NCBI GenBank assembly: GCA_946902875.1
Contig: OX336355.1
Coordinates: 10,995,347 to 11,059,346 of the forward strand
Direction: 5' to 3'
From: Nematopogon swammerdamellus
Lineage: Eukaryota > Arthropoda > Insecta > Lepidoptera > Adelidae
Length of the DNA: 64,000 bases
Below are positions 53,601 through 62,789 of this stretch, in pieces. The notes under the pieces were generated by a model. It saw nothing but the letters and a program-made list of their open reading frames with translations. It was not told where the DNA came from and searched no databases. A program made the position numbers and the translations under genes. How positions within the stretch are numbered: the first letter of the stretch is position 1; each line of letters starts with the position of its first letter.

Positions 53601-54898
53601 TCCTACTAATATTATAAACGCGAAAGTTTGTGAATGAGTTGCGTTCAGGAAGACGATAAACCTACTCAAAGAAAGTAAGTAACTAATGGCGAGGCCGAAG
53701 GCCGAGCTGCGTTCGGGAAGACTATAAACCTTCTCGAAGAAAGTAAGTAACAAAAGGCGAGGCCGAAGGCCGAGCTTCGTTCAGGAAGACCCTAAACCTT
53801 CTCAAAGAAAGCAAGTAACAAAGGGCGAGGCCGAAGGCCGAGCTGCGTTCAGGAAGAGGATAAACCTTCTCGAAGACAGAAAGTAACTATGGGCGAGACC
53901 GAAGGCCGAGATGTGTTCAGGAAGATAAACATTTTCGAAGAAAGTAAGTAACAAAGAAGTTACTTTCTTCTAGAAGATTTATGGTCTTCCTGAACCCAGC
54001 TCGGCCTTCGGACTCGCTCTCTGGTACTTACATTCTTCGAAAAGGTTATCCTCTTCCTGAACGCAGCTCGGCCTTCGGCCTCGCCCTTTGTTACTTACTT
54101 TCTTAAAGATGGTTTATCCTCTTCCTGAACGAAGCTCGGCCTTCGGCCTCGCCCATAGTTACTTACTGTCTTCGAAAAGGTTTATCGTCTTCCTGAACGC
54201 AGCTCGGCCTTCGGCCTCGCCCTCTGTTACTTACTTTCTCCGAGAAGGTTTATGGTCTTCCTGAACGCAGCTCGGCCTTCGGCCTCGCCCTCTGTTACTT
54301 TCTTCGGAAAAGTTATCCTCTTCCTGAACGCAGCTCGGCCTTCGGCCTCGCCCATAGTTACTTACTGTCTTCGAGAAGGTTTATCGTCTTCCTCGACGCA
54401 GCTCGGCCTTCGGCCTCGCCATTTCTTACTTACTTTCTTCGAGAAGTTTTATGGTATTCCTGAACGCAGCTCGGCCTTCGGCCTCGCCCTCTGTTACTTA
54501 CTTTCTTTGAAAAGGTTATCCTCTTCCTGAACGTAGCTCGGCCTTCGGCCTCGCCCATAGTTACTTACTATCTTCGAGAAGGTTTATCGTTTTCCTGAAC
54601 GCAGCTCGGCCTTCGGCCTCGCCCTCTGTTACTTACTTTCTTCGAAAAGTTTACCCTCATCCTGAACGCAGCTCGGCCTTCGGCCTCGCTCGTAGTTACT
54701 TACTGTCTTCGAGAAGGTTTATCGTCTTCCTGAACGCAACTCTGCCTTCGGCCTCAAAATGTTACTCACTTTCTTCGAGACGGTTTATCGTTTACCTGAA
54801 TCCAGCTCGCCCTTAGTTACTAGCCTGAACCCAGCTCGCCCATAGTTCTTCCTTTGAAATACGAATTTCACGCGAGCGAAGCCGCGGGCAAAAGCTAG
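53601..54898 (+). mobile_element. Non-autonomous Helitron carrying an inverted minisatellite
   Basis: 5' end TCCTACTAATATTATAAACG directly after A (53600), 3' end GAGCGAAGCCGCGGGCAAAAG plus CTAG (54895-54898) directly before T. These are the defining ends: TC start, CTAG stop, insertion between A and T, no target duplication. No Rep/helicase frame. About 90% of the inside is a 68-bp tandem repeat in two opposite orientations. Confidence 0.82.
53640..54840. repeat. 68-bp minisatellite in two inverted arms
   Basis: About 5 units on one orientation (53640-53955: GGCGAGGCCGAAGGCCGAGC) switch at about 53957 to about 12 units of the reverse complement (GCTCGGCCTTCGGCCTCGCC). Each unit also contains the palindrome GGCCGAAGGCC/GGCCTTCGGCC. 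The region can fold into a giant hairpin. Confidence 0.92.
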
Positions 54899-54935
54899 TG
54901 TTCGATAATTAGGTAAGGGGTGGATCCCGTTTTTT

Positions 54936-55000
54936 GACCTGACCTGACCTGACCTGACCTGACCTGACCTGACCTGACCTGACCTGACCTGACCTGACCT
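54936..55000. repeat. (TCAGG)n telomere-like array, 13 units
   Basis: Thirteen perfect GACCT units (TCAGG on minus) followed by one CCTAA. TTAGG is the common insect telomere repeat and TCAGG the variant known from beetles. Here it is short and internal, so not a chromosome end. Confidence 0.9.
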
Positions 55001-55164
55001 AATACACCTGCTGCTTCACCGTTCGGAACCGGTGTAAAACTGTAGGTCCCTTCCCTTGCCGACTTACGCGTGGTAGGCTCAAATTGTAGCCGACTGGGTT
55101 GGTACTACCGTACTGGATGTAAGATGGCCGCATAGCAGCCTCGCATAGCATAGCAGGTTCGGAT

Positions 55165-55250
55165 TTCATGTAAAAAATGTGGGTCCACCGGGTTGACTGG
55201 AGAAAATTGCCAAAGGCAATAATCCCGCCCTTGACACGTAATAAATAAGT
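55165..55250 (+). mobile_element. Jockey-like LINE tail scrap
   Basis: GGGTTGACTGGAGAAAATTG, GGCAATAATCCCGCCCTTGA matches the pattern of 44850-44900. Confidence 0.5.
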
Positions 55251-55360
55251 GACATAAAGTGTATTATTATCCATCTATTTACAATAATTTTACATATGAC
55301 AATAGCTAAAATATACAAAACAATGTAGCTTAAAGTGTGTGGTGGTGTGGTGCCTCTTAC

Positions 55361-55432
55361 CTTGATGATGATGCTGTAGTCTCCGCCCGCAGCCGCAGTC
55401 TTCGATAGCTCAGGTGGTGGCCGTCGAGGTAG
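55361..55432 (-). other. Exon-like fragment with splice-donor consensus
   Basis: On minus, 72 bp open in two frames (one reads LPRRPPPELSKTAAAGGDYS, IIIK) ending AAG|GTAAGA, a strong donor match. It begins exactly where the SINE C sequence breaks off. It could be a captured host exon end. Alternatively, on plus, TAGCTCAGGTGGTGG resembles a Pol III A-box, though no B-box follows. Confidence 0.35.
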
Positions 55433-55545
55433 ATCCAGGGAAGTCTCCGGTATGGCATCTACATTCTCGGAGGTGATATTGGCTGGTTGGAGCATGCGCT
55501 TTGGCCCCTCTGACTCAGACACCAATACCGGATTACATAAAAAAA

Positions 55546-56540
55546 AAATATTAATAACCTTATCCAATACGGAAATGGATTAGTGCACAATAGGTGGTCA
55601 TAATGAAATCTGTCCCATAACCGATGACTTACTTGCTCAGTTGTGAATTAAATACTTAACAAATTAGTGAGTACGGAACCCTGAGCCGGCGGAGCCAACA
55701 TTCATAATACAATATTTTAACCCTCCCCTCGGGTTCAGAACGGAGTTATAGCCTATAAAGGAAGCCTTTTCGTATACAATTTATTGCAAAATATTGTTTG
55801 TCCTATTACTTATTAATTGTTACGTAATTTTAAATTAAATCATTATAAGAATATAAGAGATATATTATGAAAAATAAAATGTTTTTTTTATTTATTTAGC
55901 ATTTTTGTAAAATAAAACCTTATACCTTATGTCGAATGTCCACGAACTTCCTAAAAGCCCAGGACAAGTTCATGAAACAATTTAAGATTTACAATACAAG
56001 TGTCCTAGATAGTACTGACTCTAAGTTTTCTAAGTACTTACTCTTTCTAAGTAAGTACTTACTAAGTACTTAGTATTTTTGATGCTATTTCTGCAGTTCT
56101 CATACAGCAGAACAGTTGACAAAAATGGAATAAAGTGCCCGAACTGCAAATAAATTATAAGTGTAAATATGTTTAAATATATTTTTTCATCACTAACGAC
56201 GCTCCCTCTATGCGACCGCAATTCACTATTATAACCCTTCACCCCAAGCATTCGTCTAATACATTTATACATTTTGCCCGTAAGATGAGCGATAATTACA
56301 GGCGCAGATGGTATTAAAGCTTCTTAATTCGGGTTTAGTCTTTTTGGTAATTTGGTTATCGCGAAATTCTTCAAGGCTTCTTTTTCATTTGCAAGTGAAT
56401 GGGTTAAGTCGGGTGGAGATGATTTGGGGTGAAATTCATTGTGCCTCAACTCGGTTAAGTGAGTTTTTGATTAAATTACTTGTTTAATTGCAAGCAGGGC
56501 ACCTGGAATAAGTGTCTTTGTATTTTATAAATAGTTTAAT
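55546..56540. other. No gene seen
   Basis: AT-rich, with a short internal repeat AAGTAAGTACTTACT (about 56049-56064). Confidence 0.35.
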
Positions 56541-56547
56541 ACATACG

Positions 56548-56640
56548 CATGCGACCGAATGTCCATGGGCGTCTTTAGTCACCTTATGGGTGGCTCCACA
56601 GAACACCTATGATCTGTGGGTGGCTCGGTGCTACATGTCG
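56548..56640 (+). mobile_element. Family B fragment with internal duplication
   Basis: GCGACCGAATGTCCATGGGCG … CTTATGGGTGGCTCCACAGAACACCTATGATCTGTGGGTGGCTCGG: the GTGGGTGGCTC element occurs twice. Confidence 0.5.
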
Positions 56641-56649
56641 GCCTTACTA

Positions 56650-57740
56650 AATGTACATACTTAACTTCAGGCCTGTTTTCCAATGGAATAGATAGAATCC
56701 TCGGTGCCAGCTACCGTCCTGCTATACACCTCTTCCACACTCAAAATTTTCATCATACACGCTCATTGATTTCGGTTTTCACATTAGACCAACGATAATA
56801 TAGTAAACTAAATGTTAGTCTACTTAAAACTGTACCGACCAGTCGCTTCGCGCTACAAAATTATTCCGAACTCATTAGTTCTGAAGCGTATAATTCCCAA
56901 AGTGATCCGCTTCGGAACTTCGGCTTTGGAATATTTTCCAGATGTCGAGCGAACTCAATAACATGAGCGTCTGGAGAACTTTCCAGGCGAAACTGTGAAA
57001 ATGCACGTTCGGTGTAAATGTGGAGAACAGTCGCTTGCAAGTTGCACTGGTGATGTAAATGAGATGAATGTATGTGTGTATGTATATATTGTATGATATA
57101 TTAGTACCTATGGAAGAAAGAAAACATCTTGGCTCATTATGGTTTAGTAGTTGCGGTCTTTATGGTCGACGTTTCGGACTGGCAAGTCAAGTCATTTTCT
57201 GTGCAAGTCATCTCAGCCCAAAAGCAAAATATACACAGTAATTTTTAAATCCATGGTAGACTAAAAGTGTTGAACAATGTTCAAACCTTGCATAAAAATG
57301 TATGATCGATCTGTTTGCTCTTGGTCGCTTTACCTAGCGCAAAGAACGAACACTACGGCAAATTAAATATATTTAGATAAATTTAACTTACATTGCGTTT
57401 GAAAAGATTAATCATTCACACAATTTTATTTTCACTTTTTTGAAAAAATTTATGGAACCTGGAACCATGACACCTCGCCTCTGAAATAATCTGCCCGTGT
57501 ATTTATCTTCCACTACGTCTATGAATGTATTGAAGAATCTTTTCCTATCCTTACTGAAGTAAATACATTTATATTACATTACTTAACTCCCCTCTTCTCT
57601 CTCTTCTCTCTCTCTCTCTCTCTCTTGTCATTCAGTTGATGGTCTTGTACAACAAAACCACTGATTAATGTACATAATATGTAAGTCTATTATATACAGA
57701 TATATTATGTTTATTAAAGTATTCTTTTGTATTTTATCAT
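56650..57740. other. No gene seen; CT microsatellite
   Basis: 56850-57060 is GC-richer unique sequence. (CT)n runs at about 57594-57627. Confidence 0.4.
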
Positions 57741-57744
57741 ATTA

Positions 57745-57905
57745 TTGCTTTACAGCTTAATACATTGCAACAAACTATTCTTGTTCGCCTGCATTTACTT
57801 CTCCCACAACCCAAAGGTTAGTTAGAATGGTTCACGGCATTAAGCTCGCCTATTGTGCCTAATTTATATAAATCGGTATTCATTAAAGAATAAATACATA
57901 GATAC
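57745..57905 (+). mobile_element. Jockey-like LINE 3' end
   Basis: CAACAAACTATTCTTGTTCGCC, CACAACCCAAAGGTTAGTTAG, GGCATTAAGCTCGCCTATTG, ending AAAGAATAAATACATAG. Reverse counterpart at 28620-28760. Confidence 0.6.
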
Positions 57906-58252
57906 ATGGTTGGGTACGTCACCTTCTACATACACCTATAGTAAGTGTTGTAGAAACTAGTCAGAAAAAATAGTTTTAAGACAGACGGCAGAATATAATG
58001 ACATGAAAACTAATTATCATGAAGTGCTCCTCTTCTAGATTAACGAGGAATAATGTGAAGCCGGAAGGGATCTCCTTTAGAAGAACTCAATGAAAGAGTT
58101 AACAGAGCTTACACTGGATGTTATTTGAGAACGCAAAGTGGAAAGAACGCATACATACCTCGATACATACACAACCAATGTACACAACACGATGACCTTT
58201 ATTAGTCATGAATTAATTGAATCTCACAATCCAAATATTATCAGAAAGACTC

Positions 58253-58490
58253 AACCTGTCGGTTTAGCCCGCCCGTGTTGGTACCACCGCACTGAGTGAA
58301 AGGTCGGTTGAAACTGCTATGTAAATAGTTAGTGTTTTCCGTTCAGTATAGTGTAGCTGGCACGACCGAAGGTAAGCATTGACATGGCACCTAGTTCGCC
58401 AAGGTGTTATGGGCTAACATCATGGATGTAGTAGGTGATGTTGCCAACCGTGTCAGTTTCCATAAAAAATTAAAAATAAAAAACAAAACA
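58253..58490 (+). mobile_element. Family D retroposon, forward
   Basis: GTTGGTACCACCGCACTGAG … TAGTGTAGCTGGCACGACCG … GTGTCAGTTTCCATAAAAAA then an A-rich tail. Confidence 0.65.
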
Positions 58491-59040
58491 AAACAAACGC
58501 ACTACGACAAACTAAAAAGTCAGGCCAGTACAGTAGGTACTAAGTAATACAATTTATGATAATGTTAAGATTTCGTTAACTAAACACCCTTCCTTAATTC
58601 GACCGCCCAAAAATAGTGCAAATCTTAACTCCATTGTATTCCCCTGGCTGCAATTTGCTCTGTAATGATATCCCCCGAATATAATCACGTCTGCCCCTTC
58701 CCACCCCACGTCGCGTAGCTCGGAGACCCCTAAACAGATTTGTAGGTAACAATATTGCAGCTCGGAAATATGATTTATCCGTAAACAATATAAAATCTAC
58801 GATCCATCAAATTTTTCCTCCACTCGGTCATTATCGGTCATAGTTGGAGTGCGATTCTTGATATTTAGAAAGTGGAAACGTTGTCGAAAGAAAAACTATT
58901 TTCTTGTAGTAATAATTTAGGTACCTATATTATTTTTCTTCATTACTTTGCTTTGGATTCTAGTTTTTGTTTAGTAGTATATATATGTAATTGTAACACA
59001 GATTTCGGAAGTTCAGCAGCCGATCTTTGTTTTGTGAATT
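58491..59040. other. No gene seen
   Basis: Unique or AT-rich sequence. A 64-codon minus frame (58594-58788) is not recognised. Confidence 0.3.
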
Positions 59041-59044
59041 GTAA

Positions 59045-59280
59045 TCTGTATTTCTTCATTAGATAGATGCAAAGCCGATAATGTAGAAAAAAATACGTCT
59101 AGACCAGGATTCAAGCTTGGAACTTCTGCTTGAGCCGCGAGTGCATTAACACTTCGCCATCGGGTCGATGACGTAATATCTCTAAATGTCGAACAGTTGC
59201 ATATTCTATATAGGTATGACGCAATCTGCTGGGTTTCTCTTAATTTTCGACATTGCATCTATTAAATGAAGACATATAAA
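59045..59280 (-). mobile_element. tRNA-derived SINE A, reversed
   Basis: Minus head: CCGATGGCGAAGTGTTAATG with a slightly mutated B-box (GCTTGAATCCTGG, 59104-59116). TTCTTCATTAGATAGATGCA (left) and TGCATCTATTAAATGAAGAC (right) form inverted flanks, and AAGACATATAAAGC matches the tail at 20927-20940. Confidence 0.55.
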
Positions 59281-59670
59281 GCGTGTACATACGAGTACCA
59301 AGATACGAGTATAAAAATTAAAATTGTAATCTGTATGTCACATTTTGAATCAGAACCGCATGTAAGTTTTTATTAAAAAAAAAGGTCGAAAATATGTGTA
59401 ACAGGTGTGTCATGTAGAAATCCGTTAACGTTATGTGTGTAAAAATTACTAAATTAAAAGGAACAGTTCTCTCATAACGATGATTACATTTTATTTTAAA
59501 GCCTAAATGAAAGTATCAAAACCTCGCGGTGGTGCTATAAGCTCCTTCGTCTTCGTCGCTCCAATTAGCGTTGGCTACAAAAGAGAGTCCTCCATCAGCA
59601 AGGGATTTGTAGCCGGGAGCCGAAGGTTACCTGGCTAACTCTCAGTCATGAAATGATCAAATCCATGTTA
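59281..59670. other. No gene seen
   Basis: AT-rich, then GC-richer from 59520. No recognised element. Confidence 0.3.
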
Positions 59671-59672
59671 AA

Positions 59673-59842
59673 TACAGTACGCGACAGTAAATAATGCACA
59701 TCGGGCTTTAGAGACAATCCGCGTTGTTGAGAGTCGTCCCTGTCGCACACAGAGACGTGCGCGTTCATGCGACAGGGACGACGCTCTACAGCCGGATTGT
59801 CTCTTTCTAAAGCCCGATGTGCATTATTTACTGCCGCGTACT
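59673..59842. mobile_element. Family F palindromic MITE, copy 5
   Basis: TACAGTACGCGACAGTAAAT … CGTCCCTGTCGCA / TGCGACAGGGACGACGCTCT … ACTGCCGCGTACT. Full palindrome. Confidence 0.8.
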
Positions 59843-59849
59843 TTCGGTA

Positions 59850-61495
59850 CTTTACAGTTCCCTGCGTCAAATATACGAACTCGCACGTCGCAAGTATATG
59901 GTGTGGATGACTTTATAAATACTGTAACAATCAAATGTAAATGTAAATTTGTCTAATTGCTCGTAGATAATCTTGCCTGAATTTTACCTACTTTGTATTA
60001 TAATATCATTTAATGTAAAAAAATAAAAAAAGATTTCCATTGATAGGAGTAATTTTTTACACTGAAAACTTTTAAGTGTTGTGTCTCCTAATACTATTAC
60101 TGCATACAATGCATGCAACGGTGTGCCACTTTAAAACTTCATTACTAGGAATTTTGACGAAACAATGGTTAGCCAACAATTAAAACCGTATCGCGAGCTG
60201 AAAATCGCATAGAATATTAATTTCAAATAAGGTTTCCTAAATATTTGTGACAAAATACATTCATGAAAACAATTTCACGAATTCTGTTCAGGATAAGAGT
60301 TTAGGCCAAATTAACGATCGTTTTCCCGGCCAGCACGCTCAATAATTATTGAAAAATTCAAAAAGAAAATACAGAAAAAATTATGCAAACGATGCCATTA
60401 TGCAAATAGAACCAACGCAAAATTATAACAAACGCACTGCACGTATCATTGAGCAGAAAAACGGGAAAAACAGAGAAAATATGCAAATGTACCTTAAACC
60501 TATTCAATAAGGACTCGTTTTGCATAATCACATCGCATCTAAATAATGGTCGGTCGAGTGCAATGGTCAATGTGTTAATTTAACCCTTTCGCTCTTGGCT
60601 TCCTTTCATTTTTCACAAAATATTTCATACACACATTATTTGTTAGACCTAACAAATATACCTAGTTTGTATATAACTAAGAAATATTCTGAATATAATC
60701 TTAATTTTTTTTATTATTTATACAAATAAAGAGAACACCTTCTTTTATTATAACTACTAAGTTAATAAAAACTTGTAAGTAGTTGAATTTATCAAGAACA
60801 TATAATTTTTTATTATATAGTTTTTAATGAAATTATTGTATAAATTATTTTGTACGTACTACGAAGTAAAGTTTTCATAATATAATAAATCTAAGGTGTA
60901 ATAAAATATATCCGTTACAGAAATAAATCCACAAATTAGCATAAAGTTCGCACTACTTCATACTTCATATTATGCTCACCTCGCTGCAAAATTACAACCC
61001 ACTCTCCAAATGATTCCCCAATATTTTATGAAAATTTTCAGCGGAAGCCCTCGCGAAAAACACCATAATCTGCATATGAATATGAACGAGTTAGTAGAGG
61101 GAAAGAAAAAGAGAATAATATATGAGAGGCGAATGAGCTTCCAAATGACAAACATTACGGCAGATTCCAATTCTGGTGAATAGCGCGCGTGAGTGATGAG
61201 CAAGTCGAGCTCGACTGTAAGGGAGGATGCTCATTTAGATGCAATGAAAGTGTTACAAAGTACAATTTAGCTCTTTCTGAGAGATGTACCATCAATATTA
61301 CTCACCTGATATTATTTATTTATAAGATTAATTTTATCAATGTTATACATTTGTTAGTTAGGTTTTAATTATTTAGTTATTAGTATCTTCATTTACAGCA
61401 GAAACTCACCTGATATATTCAATTTTAATATATGTAAAACTTTATCTCAACGTTAGATGAATAGATTTTGGAATAGACGATTGGATTAAATTTTC
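59850..61495. other. About 1.6 kb AT-rich unique sequence
   Basis: No open frame above 75 codons and no repeat family. Holds a cluster of octamer-like motifs (see next entry). Confidence 0.35.
60383..60525. promoter_or_regulatory. Cluster of POU octamer-like motifs
   Basis: ATGCAAAC (60383), ATGCAAAT (60400 and 60481) and TTTGCAT (60519) within about 145 bp. ATGCAAAT is the POU-domain octamer. The background is AT-rich, so chance is possible. Confidence 0.3.
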
Positions 61496-61507
61496 GTCCA
61501 TACCTAC

Positions 61508-61832
61508 ACCTGCTGCTTCACCGTTCGGAAACGGTGTAAAACTGTAGGTCCCTTCCCTTACCCTTTGGAGGTAGGCTCAAATTGTAGCCGACTGGGTTGG
61601 TACCACCCACAGAGCATGGAATACTACCGCGCGCTGCTCTGTGGTACCACCGTACTGGATGTAAGATGGCCGCATAGCAGACTCGGTTGTGTTCTCTTCT
61701 AGTCCAGTATAGCCAGCAATCCAGGGAAGTCTCCGGTTTGGCACCTACCTTCTCGGAGGTGATATTGGCTGGTCGGAGCATGTGCTTTGGCCCCTCCGAC
61801 AAAGCCACCCATACCGGATTACATAAAAAAAA
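61508..61832 (+). mobile_element. SINE C, forward, headless, with a 43-bp internal insertion
   Basis: CTGCTTCACCGTTCGGAAAC … GGGTTGGTACCACC, then an insert with CCACAGAGCA/TGCTCTGTGG inverted ends that duplicates GGTACCACC, then TGGATGTAAGATGGCCGCAT … CCGGATTACATAAAAAAAAAA. Confidence 0.75.
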
Positions 61833-61834
61833 AA

Positions 61835-62285
61835 CTTCGCTCCGTTGAACGAAACATGAGAATGCCTCTGAATATACTTATAAAAAGCGGTCAAGTGCAA
61901 GTCGAACTCGAACCTCGTCTTTTATATTTTAATATTAAAACCATATTATATTTTAATAGTAAAACGGTACTTATGATGAATACAAAGAAACAATTGTTTA
62001 AACTATTACTGCGCTCATATGTTTATGTACATCGATAATATACTTAGACAATTTCAATATTATTTTCACACGCTACCTTTTACAAACGACTCTACTTGTA
62101 TTGCTATCACTTTCAACCTGGCAATGCCAACCGAAAAGGACACCCTAAAAGAATTTCCGCTGACAAAAAGCTGCAGTAAGCTTCAGTATTAAGCCTACAA
62201 AGTGTTCGCCCGGGGCTAACGCCTAATATGCTAATACGAAAGGCAAATACACAAATATATCCAACTCCATGGAGAGGAATACATG
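61835..62285. other. No gene seen
   Basis: AT-rich. AAGCGGTCAAGTGCAAGTCGAACTCG (61884-61909) is a family G scrap. Confidence 0.35.
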
Positions 62286-62297
62286 CAGAAGTGGCAT

Positions 62298-62535
62298 TGA
62301 CGTTTTTTTTGTGGGACCTGACATCTTTGACCATATCACCTATTACATCCGTGATGTCAGCCCATCTATTTCCTCCCAAGTACAGCCTGAGGTTTTTCAT
62401 AAGGGGCTAAAAGGTTCCTGTCAGACCGGCAATCCCCGTACATCACAGAATGTCCATGGGCATCATTAGACACCTACTTGTAGGTCAAACAATGCCACAG
62501 GGCGCGCTTATCCATAAAATAAAAAAAAACTTGTT
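62298..62535. mobile_element. Family D fragment (minus) abutting a family B tail (plus)
   Basis: A T-run, CATCTTTGACCATATCACCT, ATCCGTGATGTCAGCCCAT (D reversed), then CTGTCAGACCGGCAATCCCCG … GAATGTCCATGGGCATCATT … CATAAAATAAAAAAAAAC (B forward). Confidence 0.55.
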
Positions 62536-62598
62536 GAACTAGGGACGAAGTGTCGAAAAATGTAAGTTAGTTCTAATGTACCGCGTAACCAAAAACAG

Positions 62599-62769
62599 TA
62601 CAGTTCACGGCAGCAAATAATGCGTGTAGAACTTTAGAAAGAGAAAATCCGGTTGTAGAGTGTCGTCCCTGTCGCACGAACTCGCACGTCTCTGTGCGAC
62701 AGGGACAACGCTCAGCCCGATTGTGCATTTCTAAAGCTCTACACGCATTATTTGCTGCCGGAAACTTTA
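62599..62769. mobile_element. Family F palindromic MITE, copy 6
   Basis: TACAGTTCACGGCAGCAAAT … ACTCGCACGTCTCTGTGCGA … TTATTTGCTGCCGGAAACTTTA. GCTCAGCCCGATTGTGC occurs inside it (about 62710) and again just outside (62772-62788). Confidence 0.8.
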
Positions 62770-62789
62770 ATGCTCAGCCCGATTGTGCC

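Larger units (their letters stand above)
55005..55545 (+). mobile_element. SINE C, forward, split by a 290-bp segment
   Basis: 5' part 55005-55150 (CTGCTTCACCGTTCGGAACC … AGATGGCCGCATAGCAG) and 3' part 55433-55545 (ATCCAGGGAAGTCTCCGG … CCGGATTACATAAAAAAAAAA). The headless element is interrupted by a segment containing a LINE tail and an exon-like piece. Confidence 0.7.

Noticed and set aside
53478..54530. Frames rich in repeated Ala-Arg-Pro-Ser
   Set aside because: Translations of the 68-bp minisatellite inside the Helitron.
54936..55000. Chromosome end (telomere)
   Set aside because: Only 65 bp, and ordinary dispersed repeats continue on both sides.
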